Source: an uncultured Clostridia bacterium
GTDB taxonomy: Bacteria > Bacillota > Clostridia > Oscillospirales > Oscillospiraceae
DNA: 46,650 nucleotides
NCBI GenBank assembly: GCA_945486035.1
Contig: CALYTB010000004.1
Location: 1-46,650 of the forward strand
Direction: 5' to 3'
Shown here: one piece after another, positions 16,501 through 25,160 of the stretch
How positions within the stretch are numbered: the first letter of the stretch is position 1
Layout of the letters: every line of letters starts with the position of its first letter
Translations under genes and position numbers: made by a program
The notes under the pieces: model-generated
Seen by the model: the letters and a program-made list of their open reading frames with translations, nothing else
Database searches by the model: none
Told to the model about the DNA's origin: nothing

Positions 16501-19500
16501 GGCTTCAGCGGAGCTGTATCCGTTCAGGCGCCTATCGGCAACGCGGATAAACCCTTCAGGGCGACATATGACGGGAAATATTATGAGATTACCGGGGTCA
16601 GCTTTGAGTCGGATACCCTGTACACCGGTATGTTCGGCCACATCGGTAAGAATCCGGATTCCTCCAGGGAGTACGGAAAGCTTCGCAATATTTTCCTCGC
16701 TGCCAACAAGGAGGATAAGCGATTCATCCGCTTCAAACAGGCACCCCATGAGGCCAATAACTACGCCTTTGCCGGTACACTGGCGGGAGCAAACTACGGC
16801 TCTATTTATAATTGTATGGTGGCGGGTTACGGCATCAACCTGGATACCTATAATACGACGCTGTATGTGGGCGGCCTCGTGGGCCGCAACAGTGGCACCA
16901 TAACCAACTGCTCCGCGGAGAACCCCTTTGTTACCGTGCGTACCAACAGTGCCAACGGTTTCGTGGGCGCCTTCGTTGGACTTAATGACGGTTCCGGCTC
17001 CATCTCTAATGCTTGCTCCATGAGCAGTCTGGATGTATCCCGCTATTCCAGCGGAAGCGTCCGTATGGGTGGCTTCGCGGGCGGCAATGCCGGTTCTGTC
17101 AGCAACAGCTATACGGTGTGCGCCATGACCGCCTCCAATATTCTGGAGCGGGACATCGATGGCTTCGCACCCACCGGCGGAAGTGTACAAGGTTGCTACT
17201 TCCTGTCCGGCGGCACCTATAAGTTTGTTGGAGAGGTTCATGCCTACGGTCAGGAATCCAAGACCGCCAACAAGGTGGTGGGCTGGAGGAATATGCCAGG
17301 CGCGGTCAACGGAATCTCGCTGAAGGGTTTCGGAAGCATTCCCAGCAGCGGAAGCTGTGGTTACAACAACATGATGGCAGATACCACAGGCGCTATGTCC
17401 GGGAAGTATCCCTTTGCCTCTCCGGTAAGAATTGGCAGCTCCGGCACTAACTATGTGTACTACGGCGACTGGATCACCAATGACGTATTCGGAGACTATG
17501 GCATCCTCTACTGGGAGCACGAGGAACACGGCACCAATGACGGCTACCATTTCTACCTGGCAGACTGTGATGGGAACTCCTTCACAACCCTGTGTACCGC
17601 CCATGATGATGGCGGCGTGATCACAGAGTACGGCTACGGATATTACCAGCTGAAAGATGTGCAGGGCAAGGTTAATGCGCCTAAGTTCTATAACGTTCCG
17701 AAGAATCTGGATCCGTACATCAACACCAAAGCGCAGGACGATATTTCCAGCCAGTTCGCCGACAGCTATGAGTTTGTCCTGTACAACACCTCCGATGCCT
17801 TCGCGAGCACCCCGGACGGGATGTATGTGACAGGTCGAAACGCTTATGCCTGGGCTGAGTTTTCGCTTGTGGAGCCTGACGACAGCAAGTTCCTGCACTT
17901 CTCCTTCAGCCCCTTCTTCGGCGCGGCTGTGCAGGCGGCTGAGCTGAAGAATGAGCAGGATGCGCCTGAGCCTCCTACGACAATGGAGATTCGTTCCATC
18001 GAGCAGCTGCAGTTCCTGAACTGGAACCGGGGTGCTGGTAAGGAAACGGAACCGGTTGAGGCAAATACCAAGCAGCTGGTCGATGAAAGCAACTACAGGC
18101 TGTTTACCTATCTTGGTCAAACCAGCCTTCCCAATCAGACAGGGGAGCAGACCAAAGACGGCGCATTCAATAAGGATGTTTTCGGTTGGAAGTGGGAGCA
18201 GACCCATGACATCAAGCTGGATTCTACGGTTACAACCGGATTTACACCCATTGCGGCAGCGGCAACATCGTCCTCTGGCGGCTATAACGCTGTTCTGTAT
18301 GCATGGTTTGGAAGCACTTATAACGGAAACAGCTACAAGATCGAGGATGTCAATATCTCGTCCAAAGCCTTTACAGTAGGTCTGTTCGGCGTAACCGCAG
18401 GCGCGGATATGAAGAATATCATTATGTATTCTGAGAACGGTGCTTCGATTCAGCGCAGCACAACCGCGAAAGATCCGGCGGGGGCGTATTCCTTGGGCGG
18501 TTTGATTGGTGTTGCCTACGACTACAATAACGGTGACAACAAGGCAATTCAGAACTGCGCAATTGCTGGATACAACATTATAGATGACAGTAAAAACCAG
18601 CAAACTCTGGGTGAAGCGAATGTGGGTGGCCTGGTTGGTGTCTGTAACGGCAATCTGATCAAATGTTCTGCTGTAACGGACATTCAAATCAACTGCACCC
18701 ATAGAGGAACAAGTGGCACTGGATTTACTCAGGCAGGCTTTGGTAATTTTATTAGAGTTGGAGGGTTGACCGGTGCCACAATGGGCACACTGTCCGACTG
18801 TTACACAGGCGGAAGCATTTCTGTCAGTGAAGATACTCTGATCGAGAATCGCAATGCGGACGGCAGAATTCTGGGCAAGACGCTCTCAGCCAATGACTTA
18901 AATAACTGGCGGTTGGATAAACAGGTTGTTGTCTCTGGCGGCACTTCCAGTACCAGTGTTTACGTTGCCGGTATCGGCGGCAGTGGATTTGCCCAGAATT
19001 ACCAAAATTTCAGCGGCAAACCCAACTTCCGTGAAGGAAGTCCCAGCTTCGAGAACTGCTATACATACGTTACCTTCCCGAAGCTGGAGGGCACCATCCG
19101 AAGCATCAGCATCATCGGCAGCCTGGCAGACCGTTACCTTGAGGGTTATAAACAAGGCAAGAGTGTTTCCATTAGGAATTGCTATTATCTGGATGCCGTT
19201 ATTAATGAGGGTGAATTGCTTTCCAACGTTCCGAACTTCTATTATGCCGGCACTCGGGACATCGGTGCGACGCTAACAGCGAATAACAATTACTACTTTA
19301 AACAAATGCTGAACGGCAACGGTGTCTGTGAGAACTATCTATTCACCGGTACCGAGAGGGATTGCGCCTCAACGCTTGAATTGACGAGCAGGGATCTGCA
19401 GGGGCTGAGCACGCTTACCCCTGGTGCGGGCTGGGGAAAGGTTGACACGACGGAGAACGGCGTGACGATCAACGGCAAGTACAGCTTCCCTGCCGGAGAT

Positions 19501-22500
19501 CATGAGCTGGATGGGCGGAACTATCCCTTCCCGGCAATCGTGACCCAGAAGTCCGATGCCACGGGGGACCCGGTTCGTGTTCATTACGGCACCTGGCCCA
19601 AGGGCGAAGGTCTGTACAGCAGTGTTTCCAACATTACGCTGGACCTGCTTGTGGAGAACGAGGACAGTCTGGATGTCACCCTGACCAATTACAGCAACTA
19701 CAAGGCCTCCAAGATCTCAAGTCTTGACGGTCTTACGCTGACTTACAGCGAGCTGCAGGAGGACGGAACCGTTGCGGAGGGTCTGGATACTTCCTCCATT
19801 GTGCATGTGGATAAGGCACTGGCTAAAGATGGCACGGTGAAGTTGACCATCCTGGGCCTGAAGGAGGGCACCACCACCATTACGGCGGAGTATGGAGGCA
19901 ACGAGGCGAATATTCAGGTTACGGTTACCGCTGAGTTCTCCATCAATGTTGAGCCCGTGACAGTGACGTTGGAAAACGGTGTGGTTACTCAGGTTGCTCC
20001 CGTCGAGGATCCGACGATGATTCCCGAGGCCTTCCAGCAGGATGACCTGTACTGGAAGCTCAGCGGTGTGAACAGCAAGGGCACCCCCCTTGAGCTGACC
20101 GCCGAGAATCCGGAGAACTGGAGAGTGGAGGATAATACCGTCGATGAAAACTATGACGAGTATCAGTTCCTCACCGCCGCAACCGGAGAGGTGCTGCTCC
20201 GCTTCCGTTCCAACGATGTGAAGCTTCACAATGTGCAGGTGACCGCCTACAATGTGGTTGGCGTCAATTTCCAGCAGGTGACCGGCACCCGCTCCCGGGA
20301 GATCAGCTTTGAAATCGTGAAGAATCCTCCCACGGTGACGGTGTTTGCCTATCCCCAGGGCACAGAAGGGAACCGGATTGTCGCAACACTTTACCAGATT
20401 GAGGAGGAGAATGGTGGTTTGCGCTATTGCGTCAGCAAGACGCTCGGCGACCCGGTGACTAAGCTGGACGCTCCGGCAGAGACCCCGTTGGGCTACGACC
20501 AGTTCCGGGGCTACTTCCTGACCGCAAATGGCGAAGAAGAACCTACGGCCTTTGCGCAGCTCAGCGAGGACGGCAGCTATGGCATTGTGTATTGGAATCC
20601 CATCGAGAACGAGAATAACGGCCTGACGGTTTACGGAAGCTGGACGGTTGCGCAGTTCCAGGCGGCATTTAAGCCGGGGTACGAATCGGTGACGGTGGTT
20701 GACGTCAAGCAGGATGCCGAGACCTCTCTATACACGTTGCCGTATACCATGAACGATGGGATAACCATTCCCAATGTAGATCCCACGGAATTTGTGGATG
20801 AGAAGCAGGGCCGTACCGCTGCGTTCAGCGGATGGAAGGTTGCCGAAGCGGATGCATCCGGAAACTGGATTATTGGAGAAAGGTTTGATGCCGGACAGAT
20901 GCTGGAGAGTGGCCGCTGCGGTAATGTGACCTTCGAGGCTGTATGGAGCTCCCGGTATCAGATTCAGTATTTCATGGAGGATGAAAGCACCGCCTATGAG
21001 GGTGTAGATACCAAGTACACCAGTTATGTAGGAGAAGCCTCCAATATTCAACTCTTCACGCCGGAGGAAACCGAGGACAGTGACCGGATCTTTATCGGCT
21101 GGAAACTTCTGCAGACAGAGCAGCCTGAAGGAGTGACCGGATGGACGCCCGGCGTTCTCTACAAGAATCCTGTTACCGGAATCAGCTGCACCGGCAATGT
21201 ACAGCTGGTAGCCCAGTGGGGGAAGAGCTACACCATCTCCTACAAGAATGGGGAGGCGGACTTCCTGACCCAGCAGTATGCCGAGGGCGGGGAGTATCGA
21301 TTCCCCGAGGGACCCACCGCTCCGGAGGGATACCGCTTTGACTGCTGGAAGGTTACGGGTGTTGCTGAGGACGCGGAAGGCTGGGCCTTGGAGAAGACCT
21401 ACGCAGCAGGTGAGAAGCTGGACAACACTCAAGCGGTTTACAAGGGGGATGTGACCCTGAGCGCCCAGTGGAGGAAGGCTACCTACACCATCTCCTTTGT
21501 GCTGGAAGGGGGAATCACCTCCGAAGGAAAGGATACCATTGATCCTATTGTCTATGAACTTGGAAGCACCATTACCATGCCCAATGATCTGACAAAGGAG
21601 GAAACCAGCGGCTTCGAGTGGGTGGTGTCCTATGCGGAGTTCAACACGGATCCGAACTGCTTCTGGAAGGAAGAAAATTCCTACAAGCCGACGGAAGTGC
21701 TGACAGCGGATGAATCCTTCTACGGCAATGTGACCCTGACTGCACGGTGGACGGTGAAAACCTATACGATCTTCTACTATCCTAACGGCGGCACTATGTC
21801 GTTTGCCGATACTGACGGAAAGTATATGCAGCAATTCACAAAAGCCGGCGGATTAACTTTTGCCGATGCCGTGAAGCCGGGATATACTCTGACCGGATGG
21901 GTGCAGGACCAAAACCTGAGCGACAATACTTTCTTTGGTACGACCCCCTATGCTCCCGGTCAGGAGGTTGTGGATCCTGTAGGAGATGTCCATATGACGG
22001 CTCAGTGGGAGGTCAAGGAATATACCATCCGCTTCCACTACGATGACGCGGAGCCCGGGACTGAGCCGATCTTCACCCAAACCTATACGGTGGAATCGAC
22101 GGATCGGCTTCGTGCGCTTCCCACCCCGACGGGCTACGACGTGACCGGGTGGAGAACCGGAGATACCGTTGATGACGAGGGGAATTGGACGGCCAATACC
22201 GACTATGCGGTGGGAACGGTTTTGACGGGTATGTACGGAGATGTGGACCTGTACTGCACCAGAAATGCTAAGCGCTATAACATCACCTACATGAACGGGG
22301 AGAAACCCGTTGAATCCGGTACGTATACCATCGAAGATGAGGTTACCATCCGTGACGCTCTTGGCGCGAATGCTAAAGACGGGAAGGCGCAGTTCTTCAC
22401 CGGCTGGACAGCAGCGCCTGCGGAAGCTTCCGTCGGATGGACCAGCGGTACCTACAACCCGGGAGACAAGGTTGGTCCGGGTGCCTACGGCGATGTAACC

Positions 22501-23373
22501 CTGACTGCCGGATTTGAGTTCAGAACCCTGACCCTGTACGCAAGAAGTGCAGACTCGAACAAGGACAAGGAAAAGCCGTATCATGTCATGTACGACTATA
22601 ACGGCGAGAGCTTCGAAAAGTACTTCTACGAAAGCTATGAAGCTCCCTCCAGGAAAGGCTGGACTTTGACCGGCTGGTATACCGCAAAGGGTGGCACCGG
22701 TCAGAAGGTTCTGGATGCCGAAGGTAAGATCGTAACGAACGACGACGGAACCAAGGTGAGTATCCCTGGCTTCATCACCGATGGAATGCTTAATCTTGAG
22801 GAGGATCAGACGCTCTATGCTCGGTGGACGAGGCATGTGAACGCTTTCATCCGGGTGGATTACCCGACCGACGGCAAAGCAGTGATGATTGGCAGCGAGG
22901 ATGAGAACGGCTTACATTTGCTCACTTCCCAAAAGAAAGTCAGTTATTGGACTTCTTACAAAATAGGTGTGAAGACCATTCCTTCAGCAGAAAGCGGGTA
23001 CTTCTATTCGGATAAAAACTACGATAAAAATACTATGGACTGGAGTTTCTCCGGAAATACCAGTGCGGCCATGATTAAGGCCCCCAATAGTGATGATGGA
23101 TATCTTGGCAGGACTTATAGCTTGGGAATGATTGACGGAAACTTGGTTCTGGTCTGGAGTCTTGCTGTTCAGCAAGGTACGGATAATAACTGGGTTGTCC
23201 AGCGTGTCAATGATATGGAGTATACATTATCTTTCACCTACTCACATTATGTTGATGATACTGTGGATACTCTCTTCCTGAATTTAAGCGAAGGCAATGC
23301 GAAGATATCTTCCAATCCCCAGGCGATTTCTTTCTATAGAATTGAGAGCGTGGAGGAAGAAAGCTATGATTAA
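13546..23373 (+). CDS. Giant prepilin-type adhesin (type IV pilin N terminus, GLUG modules, InlB-type repeats)
   Basis: This is a 3275-residue protein. Residues 1-20 form a basic leader ending SRG; cleavage is predicted before F21. FSLMEMLVVIAIIAILVGI then gives a standard pilin helix with Glu at +5 (E25). Residues to about 380 are a pilin-like head and beta-rich region. Three large modules follow, each with GLUG-type VGGLVG repeats: about 490-640, 1100-1200 and 1640-1765. Each closes with YPF and HYGDW/YYGDW/HYGTW near residues 758, 1305 and 2013. A BIG2-like domain (about 2025-2130) precedes eight Flg_new/InlB B-type repeats of about 85-90 residues (about 2380-3100). Each of these ends in a pattern such as VTLSAQW. 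A unique C-terminal domain of about 170 residues closes the protein. There is no LPxTG motif or C-terminal anchor, so surface retention is expected through insertion into the pilus. Role as a tip adhesin is inferred. Confidence 0.88.
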   Translation: MKVFFSRKNTSERKRRASRGFSLMEMLVVIAIIAILVGIAFLAASGLIASMRQNKLDTIAQDIYVAAQDRLTEMYTDNRADAVSYEKLKADGGSTAGMFLLKADDTLCKPKDWDSTIPYAGLNALYNKDAAAAAVLLPKGALSAEVEDNHWIVEYNPEYGYIYGVFYSEKGFDPADISSWYSSNTANKYRVFADRKGSGVGYYGGVGVLGGKVAMTNTSLNVSVNIINAEELRADISVKVPTEFKNRPVRLTLTFTGAQSGVTTDKQIVMTAMDYGYFNRSYELVMDSFNPKSGKSQQFGQLELFQGMYPGENVTVEIFAELGTQGAGAFAADTSLDTARADGVFNSLFASYDPETKTASVNAGRHLQNLDGATVDSRVDVVNVVQTANIDFKNKTEDVADDEIYWWAETYYKNNENNIKEIRKFNPVTNSKITSMLGSGKDEENKTVYYIISGMTVNAESGDPAGMFGTLGRTGESIRVQDVSLVGTTVLDKSKQSSVGALAGRTSGSVTLIHTGAYLSREDYNNKSYDNTEETFSALSGRIVGGLIGEAANGVVATECYSAQVLRGSVYVGGLFGSVNGKMELSRSYADCYLTADSTVGGLVGSCGPTSTINGCYSAGFTVGVPSKSAGFTSSTVASVSDSYCVLNIGPDSTENNQVVVPTMFFTTVGYGSSATNVYYAPQEGVVYDTGRITKIGEEKSFSLLRNGKAHTFTNLSGNFRFSSVSGDTTAYNLAAGLGLTNYPYPFIYRQDGTVLHHYGDWDGNLFDPGTLVYFEEYSDGYRGYYGAGSDFLNSAKTIVRDGYALLYTSTSVENAPNYGTEKPATVRYNGSNYSIAPIEDTDKPYRVTKRSITGNPVDANYYFRDLPADTDKDENIVNAPSAAVGSFYTFIQVETPDTEKDENEGVSYYYFNPHFAATVEQVENLNSAKPTLSSAAKNVVRIRTPRHLYLLSRYFSGHSGAMGYKVTLEQEMNLNYGSYDWKQAGFSGAVSVQAPIGNADKPFRATYDGKYYEITGVSFESDTLYTGMFGHIGKNPDSSREYGKLRNIFLAANKEDKRFIRFKQAPHEANNYAFAGTLAGANYGSIYNCMVAGYGINLDTYNTTLYVGGLVGRNSGTITNCSAENPFVTVRTNSANGFVGAFVGLNDGSGSISNACSMSSLDVSRYSSGSVRMGGFAGGNAGSVSNSYTVCAMTASNILERDIDGFAPTGGSVQGCYFLSGGTYKFVGEVHAYGQESKTANKVVGWRNMPGAVNGISLKGFGSIPSSGSCGYNNMMADTTGAMSGKYPFASPVRIGSSGTNYVYYGDWITNDVFGDYGILYWEHEEHGTNDGYHFYLADCDGNSFTTLCTAHDDGGVITEYGYGYYQLKDVQGKVNAPKFYNVPKNLDPYINTKAQDDISSQFADSYEFVLYNTSDAFASTPDGMYVTGRNAYAWAEFSLVEPDDSKFLHFSFSPFFGAAVQAAELKNEQDAPEPPTTMEIRSIEQLQFLNWNRGAGKETEPVEANTKQLVDESNYRLFTYLGQTSLPNQTGEQTKDGAFNKDVFGWKWEQTHDIKLDSTVTTGFTPIAAAATSSSGGYNAVLYAWFGSTYNGNSYKIEDVNISSKAFTVGLFGVTAGADMKNIIMYSENGASIQRSTTAKDPAGAYSLGGLIGVAYDYNNGDNKAIQNCAIAGYNIIDDSKNQQTLGEANVGGLVGVCNGNLIKCSAVTDIQINCTHRGTSGTGFTQAGFGNFIRVGGLTGATMGTLSDCYTGGSISVSEDTLIENRNADGRILGKTLSANDLNNWRLDKQVVVSGGTSSTSVYVAGIGGSGFAQNYQNFSGKPNFREGSPSFENCYTYVTFPKLEGTIRSISIIGSLADRYLEGYKQGKSVSIRNCYYLDAVINEGELLSNVPNFYYAGTRDIGATLTANNNYYFKQMLNGNGVCENYLFTGTERDCASTLELTSRDLQGLSTLTPGAGWGKVDTTENGVTINGKYSFPAGDHELDGRNYPFPAIVTQKSDATGDPVRVHYGTWPKGEGLYSSVSNITLDLLVENEDSLDVTLTNYSNYKASKISSLDGLTLTYSELQEDGTVAEGLDTSSIVHVDKALAKDGTVKLTILGLKEGTTTITAEYGGNEANIQVTVTAEFSINVEPVTVTLENGVVTQVAPVEDPTMIPEAFQQDDLYWKLSGVNSKGTPLELTAENPENWRVEDNTVDENYDEYQFLTAATGEVLLRFRSNDVKLHNVQVTAYNVVGVNFQQVTGTRSREISFEIVKNPPTVTVFAYPQGTEGNRIVATLYQIEEENGGLRYCVSKTLGDPVTKLDAPAETPLGYDQFRGYFLTANGEEEPTAFAQLSEDGSYGIVYWNPIENENNGLTVYGSWTVAQFQAAFKPGYESVTVVDVKQDAETSLYTLPYTMNDGITIPNVDPTEFVDEKQGRTAAFSGWKVAEADASGNWIIGERFDAGQMLESGRCGNVTFEAVWSSRYQIQYFMEDESTAYEGVDTKYTSYVGEASNIQLFTPEETEDSDRIFIGWKLLQTEQPEGVTGWTPGVLYKNPVTGISCTGNVQLVAQWGKSYTISYKNGEADFLTQQYAEGGEYRFPEGPTAPEGYRFDCWKVTGVAEDAEGWALEKTYAAGEKLDNTQAVYKGDVTLSAQWRKATYTISFVLEGGITSEGKDTIDPIVYELGSTITMPNDLTKEETSGFEWVVSYAEFNTDPNCFWKEENSYKPTEVLTADESFYGNVTLTARWTVKTYTIFYYPNGGTMSFADTDGKYMQQFTKAGGLTFADAVKPGYTLTGWVQDQNLSDNTFFGTTPYAPGQEVVDPVGDVHMTAQWEVKEYTIRFHYDDAEPGTEPIFTQTYTVESTDRLRALPTPTGYDVTGWRTGDTVDDEGNWTANTDYAVGTVLTGMYGDVDLYCTRNAKRYNITYMNGEKPVESGTYTIEDEVTIRDALGANAKDGKAQFFTGWTAAPAEASVGWTSGTYNPGDKVGPGAYGDVTLTAGFEFRTLTLYARSADSNKDKEKPYHVMYDYNGESFEKYFYESYEAPSRKGWTLTGWYTAKGGTGQKVLDAEGKIVTNDDGTKVSIPGFITDGMLNLEEDQTLYARWTRHVNAFIRVDYPTDGKAVMIGSEDENGLHLLTSQKKVSYWTSYKIGVKTIPSAESGYFYSDKNYDKNTMDWSFSGNTSAAMIKAPNSDDGYLGRTYSLGMIDGNLVLVWSLAVQQGTDNNWVVQRVNDMEYTLSFTYSHYVDDTVDTLFLNLSEGNAKISSNPQAISFYRIESVEEESYD

Positions 23374-24220
23374 TGCCAAGCTGAGAAGCAGCCGGGGGGC
23401 GACGTTGATTTTCGCGCTGGTTGCCCTGGCTGTGGCAGTGATCGTAAGCGCTGTGGTGATTTACGCCGCGCAAAGCAACGCCGGGCGGATTCGTTCCGCC
23501 CAGGCGGCGGAGCAGGCCCAGCTGACCTTAAACTCCGCGGCATCCGTGATCCGGGAGCAGTTTGCAGGGGATTCCATCGAACTGGTAAACACCTACACCA
23601 CCGTGACCAACACCTCCGGAGGCATCACCACGGTGACCAAGAATCCCGGAACAGTGACGGTTTCCTACAGCAATTCCAACGGCAAGGGACAGGAAACGGC
23701 TCTCGCCTCCGGCACCTATTCCCAGGCAAGCGGATTGAATCTGATCCAGGGAAGTCTGCCACAGCTGCGCAGGGGACTGCTGAATTGGGCGATTGACACC
23801 ATGACAGGCATCGTGCTGACCAATAATGAATGCTCGGCCAACTATGTGGTCAAAGCCAATGGGCCGGAGGGCGCTCTGGAGGATGTGCGGGTGAAGATTC
23901 GCATGGAGCCCGGCGCCACAGCGGATTTGGCCACCCAGGATGAAAGGCAGTCCCATGACGCGGAGAAGTACTACATGACTGTTTTGTTCTCCCTGGAGTC
24001 CAGCCCCTCCGAAACCATTACCATGACCTTCATGGCCACTGTCAGCGAGAATACCACCAGCACTCTGGTGTCCAAGTCCAGCCACACCGAGGAAGCGAGC
24101 GACGGAAGCTCCGTGACGGTGTCCACCAAGGAAGTCAAAACGCAGCAGACACTGAAGCTGAGCTGGGCACAGAGCAACATTGTGGTCAACGTGGTGGAGA
24201 TGAACGGAGGGATGGCATGA
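23366..24220 (+). CDS. PilX-like minor pilin / pilus assembly protein
   Basis: This 284-residue protein has a basic N terminus (MINAKLRSSRG) followed by the hydrophobic helix ATLIFALVALAVAVIVSAVV and AQSNAGRIRSAQAAEQAQL. This is the PilX/GspK-type layout. It lacks the +5 glutamate and the +1 residue is Ala, so processing by PilD is uncertain. The body (about 50-284) is Ser/Thr-rich and beta-rich, with many TVTVSYS-like strands; I do not recognise a named domain. The ATG overlaps the stop of the giant pilin gene by 8 bp, with GGAGG just upstream, which indicates translational coupling. The following gene overlaps its own stop by 4 bp. I infer a minor-pilin subunit that helps prime the pilus tip. 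Confidence 0.75.
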   Translation: MINAKLRSSRGATLIFALVALAVAVIVSAVVIYAAQSNAGRIRSAQAAEQAQLTLNSAASVIREQFAGDSIELVNTYTTVTNTSGGITTVTKNPGTVTVSYSNSNGKGQETALASGTYSQASGLNLIQGSLPQLRRGLLNWAIDTMTGIVLTNNECSANYVVKANGPEGALEDVRVKIRMEPGATADLATQDERQSHDAEKYYMTVLFSLESSPSETITMTFMATVSENTTSTLVSKSSHTEEASDGSSVTVSTKEVKTQQTLKLSWAQSNIVVNVVEMNGGMA

Positions 24221-24501
24221 GAAAGAAGCTTTGCTCCCGGAAAGGGGAGACCCTGGTGGAGGTGCTGGCCTCCCTGCTGATCGTCATCATGATTATCTCC
24301 ATGCTGCCCATGGCCCTGGAAACCGCCGCGCGGATTAACGCAAAGGTCAAGAACATGGATACCGTGTGCCAGCGGACCATGGCGGATACCGCGATGCAAA
24401 CCGTGGATGCCGCGATCTACAGCGCCGACGGAACCCAGATTGGGACGCTGAATGTGCAGGGGTATCAGGAAAACGGCTTCACCTACTATGTGGGAAGGTA
24501 A
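24217..24501 (+). CDS. PilV/GspI-like minor pseudopilin
   Basis: This is a small protein of 94 residues. Leader MRKKLCSRKG is followed by ETLVEVLASLLIVIMIISML. It keeps Glu at +5, but the +1 position is Glu where Phe is usual. The helix is followed by a short head ending ENGFTYYVGR. It overlaps the preceding gene by ATGA. Size, the TLVEVLASLLI signature and position between a PilX-like and a PilW/GspJ-like gene fit a PilV/GspI-type initiator pseudopilin. The +1 Glu is unusual because PilD normally cleaves before a hydrophobic residue. Confidence 0.75.
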   Translation: MRKKLCSRKGETLVEVLASLLIVIMIISMLPMALETAARINAKVKNMDTVCQRTMADTAMQTVDAAIYSADGTQIGTLNVQGYQENGFTYYVGR

Positions 24502-24518
24502 CCGGGGTGAGCAAAAGT

Positions 24519-25049
24519 ATGAAAAGAATTCGAAATCGCGCAAGAGGTCGGAAGGGCTTCACCCTGGTTGAGCTGCTGGTGACCATCGTAGTGATGCTGC
24601 TGGTGACGGAGATCATTTCCCTGTGCATCCAGCTGAGCACCAAGTACTACACCCAGAGTGTAAGGAATTCCGAAAGCCAGACCATCTGCGGCGCGCTGGC
24701 GGCGGCGGTACAGGAGGAGCTCCAATACGCCACCAAGGTTCAGCCCCCCACGGGCAGCACCGTGGACGGCGACGGCTATTACCCCAGCTATACCTACTAC
24801 AGCCGCGCCCGTCAGCACGGTTCCGGCTGTGAGCTGATATGCAAGGAGGACGGAAAGCTCTATGTCCGCAAGGGCACCAATGACTACGCCCTGGTGGGGT
24901 CCGAAACGTACACCTACGGCATGAAGGCGGATATGTCCTGCCGCTGGAACAAGGCGGGGTATTTCAGCGTGTCGCTGAAGGTTCTGGACGGAGACAAGGC
25001 CCTGGCGGAGGAAGCATTCGATGTCTATCCGCTGAATGATGGTTACTGA
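24519..25049 (+). CDS. PilW/GspJ-like minor prepilin
   Basis: This minor pilin has 176 residues. MKRIRNRARGRKG is followed by FTLVELLVTIVVMLLVTEI, with normal Phe +1 and Glu +5. The head holds YYTQSVRNSESQTICGAL, an extended SYTYYSRARQHGSG strand region and ends VYPLNDGY. The layout matches PilW/GspJ-type subunits. I chose the ATG at 24519, with GGTGA 8 nt upstream. A GTG at 24507, with GGAAGG 8 nt upstream, would add four residues and is a real alternative. It is the last gene of the giant-pilin operon and is followed by a terminator. Confidence 0.82.
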   Translation: MKRIRNRARGRKGFTLVELLVTIVVMLLVTEIISLCIQLSTKYYTQSVRNSESQTICGALAAAVQEELQYATKVQPPTGSTVDGDGYYPSYTYYSRARQHGSGCELICKEDGKLYVRKGTNDYALVGSETYTYGMKADMSCRWNKAGYFSVSLKVLDGDKALAEEAFDVYPLNDGY

Positions 25050-25076
25050 GAACGGTATTCCCAAAACAAACAGCAA

Positions 25077-25101
25077 GCCCCCCGTCCTGTGGACGGGGGG
25101 C
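25077..25101 (+). terminator. Terminator of the minor-pilin operon
   Basis: A perfect 11-bp G/C-rich stem (GCCCCCCGTCC 25077-25087 with GGACGGGGGGC 25091-25101) has a TGT loop. The T-tract after it is poor. It begins 28 nt past the last minor-pilin stop. Confidence 0.75.
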
Positions 25102-25118
25102 ATCCTACTGCATCAAAC

Positions 25119-25148
25119 AAGGCTGCCCCAAAAAAGTGGGGCAGCCTT
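25119..25148 (-). terminator. Terminator of the phosphoribosyltransferase gene
   Basis: AAGGCTGCCCC (25119-25129) pairs with GGGGCAGCCTT (25138-25148), an 11-bp perfect stem. On the minus strand it is followed by GTTTGATGC. It lies 13 bp past the stop of the gene at 25161-25715. Confidence 0.8.
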
Positions 25149-25160
25149 GCGTGTATTCGC

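Noticed and set aside
13546-23373. Sortase-anchored surface protein
   Set aside because: The C terminus (ending EEESYD) has no LPxTG, hydrophobic segment or basic tail; the N terminus is a prepilin signal.
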